From JBDUDK01 sp040002995 (GTDB lineage Bacteria; Actinomycetota; Acidimicrobiia; Acidimicrobiales; Ilumatobacteraceae), in the NCBI GenBank assembly GCA_040002995.1, contig JBDUDK010000145.1, positions 1-64,000 on the forward strand: 64,000 bases of DNA, written 5' to 3'. Of this stretch, positions 32,429-40,847 are shown piece after piece (the stretch's first letter is position 1; each line of letters starts with the position of its first letter). The notes under the pieces were generated by a model, which was not told the DNA's origin, did no database searches, and worked only from the letters and a program-made list of their open reading frames with translations. The translations under genes and the position numbers were made by a program.

Positions 32429-33856
32429 ATGTTATTCCCCACCATTCAGTTCGGGATTTTCTTCCCGATCGTGTTCCTCTGCTCGTGGCTCCTCCGGCCG
32501 TATCCCACGCGCTGGAAGCTGTTCATGATCCTGGCGAGCTACGTGTTCTACGGCTGGTGGGACTGGCGCTTCTGCTTCTTGCTCGCCGCGTCGACGATTG
32601 CGAATCAGATTTTTGTCGCGGGTATCTGCGCGACACGCGGTGTGCTGAAGCGGGCGGTGCTCACGCTCGCCGTGGTCAGCAACCTCGGGGTGCTGGCCTA
32701 CTTCAAGTACTACGACTTCTTCCGCACGTCGATTGTCGACGGGCTCGACAAGCTCGGCATCCACGTCACAACGCCGCTGCTCGAGATCGTGCTACCGGTC
32801 GGGATCTCGTTCTTCACGTTCCAGGCGTTGTCGTATGTGATCGACGCGTTCCGTGGAAAGGTGCTGACGGCACCGTTTCTCGACTTTGCCGTCTACCTGT
32901 CGTTCTTCCCGCATCTCGTCGCCGGCCCGATCGTGCGGGCGTCCGAGTTCCTGCCTCAGCTGAAGGAGAAGGCCGACCCTCGTCACCTGGATTCGTCTCG
33001 GGCCCTTCGCCTGATCATGGGCGGCCTGTTCAAGAAGGTCGTGGTTTCGAGCTTCCTCGCGAGCGCGATCGTCGACCCGGTCTTCGGCGCGCCGCGAGCG
33101 CACTCCGGACTTGAGGCCCTGTTCGCGACCTATGGCTACGCGATCCAGATCTACGCCGACTTCTCCGGCTACACCGATATCGCCATCGGGTGTGCGTTGC
33201 TGCTTGGCATCCGCTTCCCCCCGAACTTCAACGCTCCGTACACAGCGCGCTCGCTCCAGGATTTCTGGCGGCGGTGGCACATGACGTTGTCCAGGTTCCT
33301 GCGCGACTACCTCTACGTCGCGCTCGGCGGCAACCGCAACGGCCGGTTGGCCACATACCGCAACCTCATGCTGACGATGGTGATCGGCGGCCTGTGGCAC
33401 GGCGCATCGTGGACGTTCGTCGTGTGGGGTGCCATCCATGGTTGTGGGATGGCGTTCGAGCGCTGGCTGGCTGATCGCCGCGAGCGTCTCGGTCTGCCCG
33501 AGCCGGCCGACACGTTCGCGCGACGGGCGGGCCACACGTTGCTCACGTTCCACGTTGTCTGCCTCGGCTGGATTTTCTTCAGGGCCAGCGGGCAGTTCTC
33601 CATCGCCTTCGACATGCTCCACCAACTGGTGACGGGTTGGGACCGCGCGTCACCGCTCGTCACGCCCCTTGTGATCTTCACGATCGGCGGCATGCTTCTC
33701 TGCCAGTTCGTGCCCGAAGGGTTGATGAAGAAGCTGCAGGCGCGCTTCTCGTATCTTCCCGTCGTGGCGCAAGGCATCGCTCTGGCGATCGGGTTCTTCC
33801 TCATCGACGCGCTCGGACCCGTGGGAGTCGCACCCTTCATCTACTTCCAGTTCTGA
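32429..33856 (+). CDS. MBOAT-family O-acyltransferase (AlgI/PatA-like)
   Basis: A 475-residue integral membrane acyltransferase with about ten to twelve segments. It moves acetyl groups across the membrane for O-acetylation of an extracellular polymer. Family landmarks: MLFPTIQFGIFFPIVFLCSW at the N-terminus, FFPHLVAGPIVRASEFLPQL, YADFSGYTDIAIGCALLLG, SLQDFWRRWHMTLSRFLRDY, and the active-site His in LWHGASWTFVVWG. The next gene encodes an SGNH protein 2 bases downstream, which is the usual partner that performs the final transfer outside. The acceptor polymer (peptidoglycan, exopolysaccharide, lipid) cannot be told. Confidence 0.9.
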   Translation: MLFPTIQFGIFFPIVFLCSWLLRPYPTRWKLFMILASYVFYGWWDWRFCFLLAASTIANQIFVAGICATRGVLKRAVLTLAVVSNLGVLAYFKYYDFFRTSIVDGLDKLGIHVTTPLLEIVLPVGISFFTFQALSYVIDAFRGKVLTAPFLDFAVYLSFFPHLVAGPIVRASEFLPQLKEKADPRHLDSSRALRLIMGGLFKKVVVSSFLASAIVDPVFGAPRAHSGLEALFATYGYAIQIYADFSGYTDIAIGCALLLGIRFPPNFNAPYTARSLQDFWRRWHMTLSRFLRDYLYVALGGNRNGRLATYRNLMLTMVIGGLWHGASWTFVVWGAIHGCGMAFERWLADRRERLGLPEPADTFARRAGHTLLTFHVVCLGWIFFRASGQFSIAFDMLHQLVTGWDRASPLVTPLVIFTIGGMLLCQFVPEGLMKKLQARFSYLPVVAQGIALAIGFFLIDALGPVGVAPFIYFQF

Positions 33857-33858
33857 CA

Positions 33859-34935
33859 ATGCAGGCCCCTCCTCGTCCTCGATCACAAGCTCGCTTCCGC
33901 CGCACGCGCTCGCCCCGGTCGCTTGCCGCGGGCCAATTGTTGATCCTTGGCGTTGTCGCGTACGCGGGTGCCGCCCTTCTGAACAGCATCACGCTCGTCA
34001 GGATGGCCGAGCGTCAGCGCCTCGGCAGCTGGGAGCGATCGCTGTATCTCTCGCTGACGCGGCCTTTGCATTCGCTGTCGGAAGCGCTGCTGCTCGACCG
34101 GCCCCACCACGCCATCGACGAACTCCGCGGCAAGATCGCGCCGGCCCCGACGACGACCGCCCCGACGCCGACGCCCTCCACGACGCCGGTTGTTCCGAAT
34201 GACACCACCGTGCCGGAGACGCCGACGACGCCGCCTACTGCGGCGCCGGTAGAGACCACGGTTGCCGCGCCCCGTGTGCCGACCACCGACGATCCGCTGC
34301 GACTTTGGATCGGTGGTGACTCCGAGGCGCAATCGCTCGGCACCGCGCTCGAGGCGATCACCAGCCAGAAGGGCGTGATCAAGGCGACGCTCGAGTACAA
34401 GGTGTCGAGCGGGCTTTCGCGACCTGACTACTTCGACTGGCCGGCGGAGTTGGCGCACGTGGTCGCGGCGCCCAACGGACCGGAGGTGATGGTGGTGATC
34501 TTCGGCGGCAACGACGCCCAACCGCTTCAGCTGGCCGACGGCAAGGTCTACGACGTCACCGATCAGCAGTGGCAGGATGAGTACCGCCGGCGGGTTGGCG
34601 CGGCGATGGACCTGCTGGGCGCGGCCGGGCGCAAGGTCATCTGGGTGGGCCCGCCGAACGCCAAGTCGGCCACGTTCACGTCCCGGCTCGCGGTCCTGTC
34701 GCAGATCTACAGCGAGGAAGCGGCGAAACGGCCGGACACGATCGCCTTCCTCGACAGCCGGATCTTGTTCTCCGACGCGAACGGGGGGTACACGGCCTAC
34801 CTTCCCGACGCCTCGGGCAAGCAGGTTCTGATGCGGACCCAGGACGGTTTCCACCTGTCGATAGCCGGCGCGAACCGCCTCGGCCGCGCCGTCTACACCC
34901 AGCTCCAAGCCCTCGTCCCCGCCCTCAATTCGTGA
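33859..34935 (+). CDS. Membrane-anchored SGNH hydrolase/acetyltransferase partner
   Basis: A 358-residue protein with a basic cytoplasmic N-terminus, one membrane segment (about 25-45), a Thr/Pro-rich linker (about 97-145) and an outside SGNH domain. Catalytic triad candidates: Ser155 in GGDSEAQSLG, and Asp329 and His332 in DGFHLS; the oxyanion Asn is in FGGNDAQ. This matches DUF459-type proteins that pair with MBOAT enzymes in O-acetylation, the AlgJ/AlgX or PatB role. The ATG is 2 bases after the MBOAT stop. The stop codon lies within the left arm of a long terminator hairpin. Confidence 0.82.
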   Translation: MQAPPRPRSQARFRRTRSPRSLAAGQLLILGVVAYAGAALLNSITLVRMAERQRLGSWERSLYLSLTRPLHSLSEALLLDRPHHAIDELRGKIAPAPTTTAPTPTPSTTPVVPNDTTVPETPTTPPTAAPVETTVAAPRVPTTDDPLRLWIGGDSEAQSLGTALEAITSQKGVIKATLEYKVSSGLSRPDYFDWPAELAHVVAAPNGPEVMVVIFGGNDAQPLQLADGKVYDVTDQQWQDEYRRRVGAAMDLLGAAGRKVIWVGPPNAKSATFTSRLAVLSQIYSEEAAKRPDTIAFLDSRILFSDANGGYTAYLPDASGKQVLMRTQDGFHLSIAGANRLGRAVYTQLQALVPALNS

Positions 34936-34986
34936 ACTGTTCGCGTTTCGAGAGCGCCTGGGCTACCAAAACGCGAACAGTTCACG
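34931..34986. terminator. 18-bp perfect inverted repeat between convergent genes
   Basis: The arms 34931-34948 (starting CGTGAACTGTTCGCG) and 34969-34986 pair perfectly over 18 bases with a 20-base loop; tttttgggg follows on the plus strand. It lies between the convergent SGNH and secreted-protein genes and includes the SGNH stop codon, so it should terminate both. Its left arm and loop share 25 bases with the element at 45.4 kb. Confidence 0.75.
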
Positions 34987-35000
34987 TTTTTGGGGCGGTT

Positions 35001-36749
35001 TCAGCCGCTCCAGCCGGCGACGGAGACGATCGGGTGGGCCAGGACCTGGTTGCCCAGGGAGCCGTTGAACGCCAGGTTCGAGAAGTTGAACACGCCCCCG
35101 TCCTGGGCCACCATCAGGTAGCCGTTGCCGTAGGACACCATCCCTGACACCGGTTTATTGAGCCGCTGCGCGCCCATCGAACCCCGGAACGGCGCGTCGA
35201 ACGCGAACACCCCGCCGTCGCTGGCGACGAGCCAGTAGCCCGCGCCGTCCGGGTCGGGCACGAGCGACTGCACCGGAGCATTGAGAGCGATCCCGCCCAT
35301 CGAGCCGTGGAAGGCGGCGTCGCCGAAGCAGAACACGCCCCCGTCGCTCGCGACCAGGTAGTAGCCCTGTCCCGACGGTGTCGCGACCGAGTCGAGCACC
35401 GGTCCTTGCAGCGCAAACGCACTCATGTCGCCCCGGTTCACGGCGTCGCCGTAGGTGATCACCCGCCCGCCGCTTGTGAACAGCCAGTAGCCGTTGCCGC
35501 TCTTCGTACGCGACAGCGAGACGACCTGCTCCCCGGCCTGCAGCGCGGGCTGATCACCGAAGAAGGCCGCGTTGCCAAAGTTCTTTACCCGGCCCGCGGC
35601 CGACACGGTCCAGTAGCCGGCCCCGTTCGCTGTCGGCTCGATGTCGACCGTCGGGCTCATCAGCGCGTAGCCCGCCTGCGGCACGGAGCCGAACGGATAC
35701 ACCTTGCCGTTGTCGTCGACGACCCAGTATCCCGATGTCCCTGCCGGTGGTGGCGCGGGTGGCGGAACCGTGAGCCCGCCGCCGCTCGCCTGACCAGAGT
35801 TCGGATCGACCATGAGGCCGCTGGTGTCGACTGCTTCGAAGTTCGACGCCGGAACTGACTTGAGCTCGGTGAGGAGTTGATTGGGCCAGTTGTTGCTCGA
35901 CGCGCCCTGGAAGAACCAGTTCATGCCGTTGTCCGCGACCACGAGCCCGTAGTGCTGCATGGCGCGGAGAACGACCTGAGTGCTCGCGCTGTAGTGGCTG
36001 ATGTCGACGCTCGCCTTGAGCCGCATACGCGCGCCCATCGGCACCACATTTGCGTCGCTGATCGAGCTCGCCTCGTGACGCGCCGGCCAGACGTACATGG
36101 CACTCGTCTGCGCGGCCGTCACCCGGATCGCGTGCGTCACCACCCCCGCCTGCACCTCGTCGAGACGCAAGAGGCCGGGCAGGATCGGTAGCCCCGCCGC
36201 GTCGCCCGAGGTCCATGTGTCGGGGCGCAACGCGTTCGAGTTCAGGTTCCAGATCGCTCCGCTGCCCGCGTGCCACGCGCCATTAGAAAACTGTGTGGCC
36301 CACGTCTCGTACAGACGGCATGTGCTCGAGTCGACGATGATCGCGTGGCGATCACCCGAGTTCGATCCGTCGCCTTCGATGAGCGTGTCGGGACCCAATG
36401 GATAGGGTCCGGGATCGCTCTCGGACGCGTACTGGAACGAGACGCTCACCTTCGCGTGACTGCCGTTGACCACCGTGAACGGGATGCCATAGGGATGCGC
36501 AGGATCGCTGGATGAGCCGAAATCCGGCCAGATCTTCGCGGTGGCACCGCTCATTCCCGCGACCCACGCCGCGCTGCGCGCGTGCACGGGCAAGGCGGTG
36601 ATGTCGGCGTTCCACCAGTTGTCGGCCGGGAAGATCGGACACGCCGGCGCGCCCGGTACCGGCGTACCGGCTTGAGCCGAATCCATCGCCGTCAGCGACG
36701 TCAGCAGAACGCCGACGAGCACAACCCCTCGAAGCACCCGCCGCATCAC
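35001..36749 (-). CDS. Secreted protein with GYWLVASDGG-type repeats
   Basis: A 582-residue exported protein. The signal peptide (about 1-27, ending DSAQAG) is followed by an approximately 310-residue domain beginning CPIFPADNWWNADIT with IWPDFGSS and IIVDSSTCRLYE. I recognise this type from bacterial secreted proteins but cannot name its activity. After a Pro-rich linker (about 325-345), seven or so repeats of about 35 residues follow, each near GYWLVASDGGVF with F-G-D and G-S-M turns, likely a beta-propeller or solenoid. Such repeats are common in Acidimicrobiia. It probably acts at the cell surface. It is monocistronic and converges with the O-acetylation pair. Confidence 0.75.
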   Translation of the reverse strand: MMRRVLRGVVLVGVLLTSLTAMDSAQAGTPVPGAPACPIFPADNWWNADITALPVHARSAAWVAGMSGATAKIWPDFGSSSDPAHPYGIPFTVVNGSHAKVSVSFQYASESDPGPYPLGPDTLIEGDGSNSGDRHAIIVDSSTCRLYETWATQFSNGAWHAGSGAIWNLNSNALRPDTWTSGDAAGLPILPGLLRLDEVQAGVVTHAIRVTAAQTSAMYVWPARHEASSISDANVVPMGARMRLKASVDISHYSASTQVVLRAMQHYGLVVADNGMNWFFQGASSNNWPNQLLTELKSVPASNFEAVDTSGLMVDPNSGQASGGGLTVPPPAPPPAGTSGYWVVDDNGKVYPFGSVPQAGYALMSPTVDIEPTANGAGYWTVSAAGRVKNFGNAAFFGDQPALQAGEQVVSLSRTKSGNGYWLFTSGGRVITYGDAVNRGDMSAFALQGPVLDSVATPSGQGYYLVASDGGVFCFGDAAFHGSMGGIALNAPVQSLVPDPDGAGYWLVASDGGVFAFDAPFRGSMGAQRLNKPVSGMVSYGNGYLMVAQDGGVFNFSNLAFNGSLGNQVLAHPIVSVAGWSG

Positions 36750-36805
36750 ACTGTTCTATCGGCTCACCTTGACCCGGTCTTGACGATCCCTGAGGAGCAT
36801 CACGC

Positions 36806-36835
36806 CTGGCGGTGGCTCTACGCCTGGCGGTGACC
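36806..36835. repeat. Short direct repeat at the 3' end of the crotonase gene
   Basis: CGCCTGGCGGTG occurs twice, 17-18 bases apart, across the stop codon of the minus-strand crotonase gene (TAG at 36818-36820). CGCC/GGCG in each unit can also form a tiny hairpin. A minor feature, possibly slippage-generated. Confidence 0.5.
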
Positions 36836-37597
36836 ACGCTCCACAATGGCCGCCCGCCGGCGCTCGATCTCCGCGGGATCGATACCCCGCTTGCTCCACG
36901 CCCCAGCGTCGTGCGCCTCCACCAACCAGCCGTCGGCGATGGTGGTGGCGGTCACCGCCGCGTATGTGGCGCGGATCTGGCGCACCCCAGCCTGGTCATT
37001 CGAGACGATGTCAAGCGCCAGCGCGCGAGTGAACGGCATGAGTTCCTCGTGGGCCACGACGTGATTCACGAGGCCCCACTCAAATGCCTCCTGCCCGGAG
37101 AGAAAGTTGCCCGTGAAGCTCATCTCGCGGGCGCGTCGTACGCCGATCGCCTGCGGCAGCAGCACGGTGAGACCCCAGCCGGGCATCACGCCGACGCGCG
37201 TGTGCGTATCGCCGAAGCGGGCCCGCTCCGACGCGACGAGGAAGTCACAGTTGAGGGCCAGTTCGAACCCGCCGGTGACGGCGACGCCGTTTATCGCGCC
37301 GATGAGCGGCTTGCTCAGCTTCGGGAACGGCCCTCGCTCGTCGCTCTCCTCAGACGTTCGGATCCTCAAATTGCCCGCGGTCGAGCCGAGCTCCTTCAGA
37401 TCGAGACCCGCGCAAAAAGCAGGGTCGGCTCCGGTGAGGATGATGACGTCGACGTCGTCTCGAAGGTCGGCCTCTTGCATCAGCTGCGGGAGTAGGCGCA
37501 ACACCTCGCTCGACAACGCGTTGCGCGCCGCGGGACGGTTGAGCGTGATCGTTGCTATACGTTCACTTACGTCGACGAGGACTACGTCGCCGCTCAA
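36818..37597 (-). CDS. Enoyl-CoA hydratase/isomerase family protein
   Basis: A 259-residue crotonase. The oxyanion-hole segments are AFCAGLDLKELG and GAINGVAVTGGFELAL; the second catalytic region GDTHTRVGVMPGWGLTVLL lacks the usual GxxPGxGG glutamate arrangement, so isomerase or another crotonase chemistry is as likely as hydratase. It acts on acyl-CoA thioesters in the cytoplasm. The start overlaps the upstream hypothetical gene (4 bases), and the two belong to the carboxyltransferase-Nudix operon. The gene ends in a short direct repeat. Confidence 0.85.
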   Translation of the reverse strand: MSGDVVLVDVSERIATITLNRPAARNALSSEVLRLLPQLMQEADLRDDVDVIILTGADPAFCAGLDLKELGSTAGNLRIRTSEESDERGPFPKLSKPLIGAINGVAVTGGFELALNCDFLVASERARFGDTHTRVGVMPGWGLTVLLPQAIGVRRAREMSFTGNFLSGQEAFEWGLVNHVVAHEELMPFTRALALDIVSNDQAGVRQIRATYAAVTATTIADGWLVEAHDAGAWSKRGIDPAEIERRRAAIVERGHRQA

Positions 37598-38205
37598 CTC
37601 TCGTCCTCGTCCGGCGGCAGGTAGTCGAGCTTCAGGTCACCCAAACGAACCAGCATCGAGCTGATCCATCCTCCGAGCGCGCTGAAGTGCTCGTCGAGCG
37701 TCTTGCTGGCACCGTCGGCGAGAGTTTCCTCCGCCAGCTCGTAACTGCCCTCGTACGACACTTCGATCGCGAGCACCGGCGGTTCGAGCGGATCGGTGCT
37801 GTACGCCGACTCGACGGTCGGGCCACCGCGTTCGAGCCCGTCGCGCCCGATCGGTGGCGACGTCGTCGGCAGCACGCCGAGCATGCCTCGGAGATCAGGC
37901 GTGGTGGCCAGACGCTGCACGCGCAGGATGATCTCGATGTCGATCACGGGAGGGTCTTCGAAGAGCTCCTCGAGGTACCAGCGGCGGTAGGCGGTCTGGC
38001 TCCAGGTTGGCCATTCGAACGTGATGTGGGCCTCGACGCGGGGCGGCGATCCCTCGCCGGGCAGGCCGTAGCTGGTCTCCCATACGATGTCGCCAAGCAA
38101 CACGTCGACCTGAAAGTGCTCTTCGAATGCCTGGCGCTCCAAGAACGCACCCTCGAACGCTTCCCGGAGGGCGCTGATGGCGTCAGTAAAGACGTGATCG
38201 AGCAT
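37594..38205 (-). CDS. Conserved protein of unknown function
   Basis: A 203-residue acidic soluble protein (opening MLDHVFTDAISALREAF, ending YLPPDEDES). It has alternating amphipathic strands (VDVLLGDIVWETSYGLP; RVEAHITFEWPTWSQTAYR) and a helical C-terminal part. No signal peptide, membrane segment, catalytic motif or known family is seen. It lies 22 bases after the Nudix gene and overlaps the crotonase start, so it is cotranscribed with acyl-CoA genes. Confidence 0.6.
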   Translation of the reverse strand: MLDHVFTDAISALREAFEGAFLERQAFEEHFQVDVLLGDIVWETSYGLPGEGSPPRVEAHITFEWPTWSQTAYRRWYLEELFEDPPVIDIEIILRVQRLATTPDLRGMLGVLPTTSPPIGRDGLERGGPTVESAYSTDPLEPPVLAIEVSYEGSYELAEETLADGASKTLDEHFSALGGWISSMLVRLGDLKLDYLPPDEDES

Positions 38206-38227
38206 GTCGGCGGAACCCTAGTGGGGC

Positions 38228-38896
38228 TCAGTCTGATCTCTCGTAGCGCCACGCATCATCGGCCATGACGAGCCGGTGCCGGGCGCCCGCCGCGGCGGGA
38301 TCGGCGAACTCGTAACCCGCGTCGCCGTGCCACATCGCGACACGAGTGCCGTCGACGAGCGCGATCTGCGTCATAAACCGCTCCGGCTCGGCGGCGCGCA
38401 CTGCCGCGACGGCCGCGGCCACGTTCGGGTGACCCACAAGGCTGTGCAGGGTCACCCACGTGGGTGGCGCCAACTCGACCTCGCCCGCATCGCGGCGCCG
38501 CAACACCTCGGTGGTCGCGAGCCAGGCGTGATCGTGGATCTCGGTGCCGTCGACGGTGACCTGCACGCCATCGGCCGGCAGCGGCGCGAGGAAGAACCAC
38601 GTCGAGAAGCGTCGGGCCACGATCGGGGGCGGAAGCCAATGGCTGTGCACCGTGAGCGTCTTCGGGTCGAGCCGGACTCCTGCCTCCTCGTACGCCTCGC
38701 GTGCGGCCGCGACGCGCGCCCGTGCGAGCTCGTCGACCCCTTCGTCGGTGGGGTCGACCTTGCCACCGGGGAACACCCACATGCCGCCGAACGGGCCGCG
38801 GGCATTACGGCGCAGCATCAACGTCTCGATGCCCTCGTCTCCATCGCGGATGACCACGACCGTGGCCGCGGCGATCGGAGGGGGCAGCTCAGTCAC
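38228..38896 (-). CDS. Nudix hydrolase (NUDT19/CoA-pyrophosphatase-like)
   Basis: A 222-residue Nudix protein. The Nudix box GGKVDPTDEG...REAYEEAGV is interrupted by an approximately 15-residue insertion after GGKVD, as in the NUDT19/RP2 group that hydrolyses CoA and acyl-CoA to 3',5'-ADP and (acyl-)phosphopantetheine. The strand TVVVIRDGDEGIETLMLRR precedes it. The GTG at 38896 overlaps the carboxyltransferase stop, giving an acyl-CoA context consistent with this. The substrate is inferred from the family subtype and neighbours. Confidence 0.82.
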   Translation of the reverse strand: MTELPPPIAAATVVVIRDGDEGIETLMLRRNARGPFGGMWVFPGGKVDPTDEGVDELARARVAAAREAYEEAGVRLDPKTLTVHSHWLPPPIVARRFSTWFFLAPLPADGVQVTVDGTEIHDHAWLATTEVLRRRDAGEVELAPPTWVTLHSLVGHPNVAAAVAAVRAAEPERFMTQIALVDGTRVAMWHGDAGYEFADPAAAGARHRLVMADDAWRYERSD

Positions 38897-40455
38897 GGGC
38901 GCAGATGGTGAGCGGTACGACCCGGCTGCCGGAGCGGCGCCGCGAGGTTCGCGAACTCGCACAGGAGCGGGCGCGTCTCTCGCGGGTCGATGATCTCCTC
39001 GATGAGGAACGCCTCTGCGGTGCGGAACGGCGAACGCACGAGGTTCATGCGCGTCGTGATCTCGTGGATCATCTCTTCGCGTTCGGCGGTTGACGTTGTT
39101 CGATCGAGCTCGGCGCGGTAGGCCGCCTCCACGCCGCCCTCCACCGGGAGCGAGCCCCAATCGCCCGACGGCCACGCGTACCGATACAGCAGCCGGCTGG
39201 CGTTGATATGCGCGGCGCCGGCCACTCCGAACGCCTTGCGAATGATGACGGCGCACCACGGCACGTTCGCCTGGTAGACGGCAACGAGCGCGCGCGAGCC
39301 GTGACGGATGGTGGCCGCGTTCTCGGCGTCGGTACCGATCAGGAAGCCGGGTTGGTCGACGAGGTGGAAGACCGGCAAGTGGAACGTGTCGACGAGGTCG
39401 ACGAAACGCGTGATCTTCTGTGATGCGTCGGCGGTCCACCCGGCGCCGTAGAAGTACGGATCGCTGGCCAGCACCCCCACCGGCCACCCGTCGAGGCGGG
39501 CGAAACCGCAGACCGCCGACCGTCCCCATCCCTTCCCGATCTCGAACCACGTCCCCGAGTCGACGACGGACTCGATGATCGAACGAACCTTGTAGACCTT
39601 GCGGCGATCCTTCGGGATGGCACCGATGAGCCATGGGTCGCGCCGTTCGGGATCGTCGTCGACGGGACCCCGGGCCGCGAGTTCATGGACCGACGACGGA
39701 AGGTACGACAAGAAACGGCGCGTGTAGTCGAACGCCTCGTCCTCGCTGTTGACGACATCGTCGACCGTTCCGTTGCGCCCGTGGATGTGGGCGCCGCCGA
39801 GTTCTTCCTTCGTGACCGTCTCGCCCAGGCGGGCCACGACCGGGGGTCCCGCCACGAAAACCTGCGATGTCTCTCGGACCATCAGCGAGTAGTGACTGGT
39901 GGCCACCCGTGCGGCTCCCAGTCCGGCCACCGAACCGAGCGCGAGTGCGACTACGGGTACCTGGCCGAGATTGTCGACGACGTAGTTCCATCCGGGGTTG
40001 GCGGGCACGTAGGTACGGCGGTCCTTGTCGAGGCTCTTGACGCTGCCGCCGCCACCGGTGCCGTCGACGAGGCGGATGATAGGGATGCGCAGCTCGCCGG
40101 CCATTTGCTCGGCGTGCACCTGCTTCTGCCAGATCGATGCGTCGGCGGCGCCACCCCGCACGGTGAAGTCGTCGCCGCCCACCACGACCGCCCGCCCGTC
40201 GATGCGGCCGCGCCCCATCACGAAGTTGGTAGGGGAGAGGTCGAGGAGTCGCCCGTCGTCGTCGTAGGACGCGCGTCCGGCGATCGCGCCGATCTCGTGA
40301 AACGAGCCGGGATCGAGGAGCTTTTCGATCCGTTCGCGCACAGTGAGCTTGCCGCCGTCGTGCTGACGCTGAACCTTCTCCGGCCCACCCATGCGGCGGA
40401 CCAGTTCCTCACGTCGCCGAAGTTCGGCGACCTCGGGCTCCCAGGTATCCCCCAT
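38893..40455 (-). CDS. Acyl-CoA carboxylase beta (carboxyltransferase) subunit
   Basis: A 520-residue carboxyltransferase of the propionyl-/methylcrotonyl-/acetyl-CoA carboxylase family, moving CO2 from biotin to an acyl-CoA. Two crotonase-like halves: the N-terminal one with DGTGGGGSVKSLDKDR, an acyl-CoA oxyanion region (ALGSVAGLGAARVATSHYSL) and GGAHIHGRNGTVDD; the C-terminal one with PGFLIGTDAENAATIRHG and FGVAGAAHINASR. No biotin carboxylase alpha subunit is near, so it must be encoded elsewhere. First gene of a four-gene minus-strand operon (with Nudix, hypothetical, crotonase). Confidence 0.88.
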   Translation of the reverse strand: MGDTWEPEVAELRRREELVRRMGGPEKVQRQHDGGKLTVRERIEKLLDPGSFHEIGAIAGRASYDDDGRLLDLSPTNFVMGRGRIDGRAVVVGGDDFTVRGGAADASIWQKQVHAEQMAGELRIPIIRLVDGTGGGGSVKSLDKDRRTYVPANPGWNYVVDNLGQVPVVALALGSVAGLGAARVATSHYSLMVRETSQVFVAGPPVVARLGETVTKEELGGAHIHGRNGTVDDVVNSEDEAFDYTRRFLSYLPSSVHELAARGPVDDDPERRDPWLIGAIPKDRRKVYKVRSIIESVVDSGTWFEIGKGWGRSAVCGFARLDGWPVGVLASDPYFYGAGWTADASQKITRFVDLVDTFHLPVFHLVDQPGFLIGTDAENAATIRHGSRALVAVYQANVPWCAVIIRKAFGVAGAAHINASRLLYRYAWPSGDWGSLPVEGGVEAAYRAELDRTTSTAEREEMIHEITTRMNLVRSPFRTAEAFLIEEIIDPRETRPLLCEFANLAAPLRQPGRTAHHLRP

Positions 40456-40517
40456 TCCGCCGATCGTACGGGGCCTTCTCGAGGTCGACCTACTTCGTCA
40501 CGCTTCTTCGAGGATCG

Positions 40518-40742
40518 TCAGACCTCGAGGTAGATGCACTCCGCTGGGCACTCCTCGGCGGCGTCGATGACCCCATCGAGCAGATGCTCGGGCACGACGC
40601 CCATGCCGGCTTGGCCCTTCGGCAGAACTCTGCCCTGTTCGATCACGTAGGCCAGGCCGCCGTCGATCATGAACACTTCTGGCGCCATGTCGACACAGAC
40701 GCCGTTGCCGACACAGAGGCTCTGGTCGATCCATACCTTCAT
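40518..40742 (-). CDS. Single-cluster 3Fe-4S-type ferredoxin
   Basis: A 74-residue ferredoxin. Cysteines 10 and 16 (CVGNGVC) followed by MAPEVF, and Cys65-Pro (EECPAEC), match the actinobacterial 3Fe-4S ferredoxins that feed electrons to cytochromes P450; the second ligand of a 4Fe-4S cluster is replaced by the Gly-Asn-Gly stretch. A strong Shine-Dalgarno (GGAGGT) precedes the ATG at 40742. No P450 lies nearby, so its partner is elsewhere. It is 62 bases upstream of the carboxyltransferase gene, possibly the same transcript. Confidence 0.9.
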   Translation of the reverse strand: MKVWIDQSLCVGNGVCVDMAPEVFMIDGGLAYVIEQGRVLPKGQAGMGVVPEHLLDGVIDAAEECPAECIYLEV

Positions 40743-40847
40743 GGGTACCTCCCCGGTTGATCCTTAATAGTCGCCCTCGTTCGGCTACGTCTTGATCCAA
40801 GTAGGGCAAAGGCTTGGCAACGTCGCGGGAGGTGGAAGACTCCGCCC

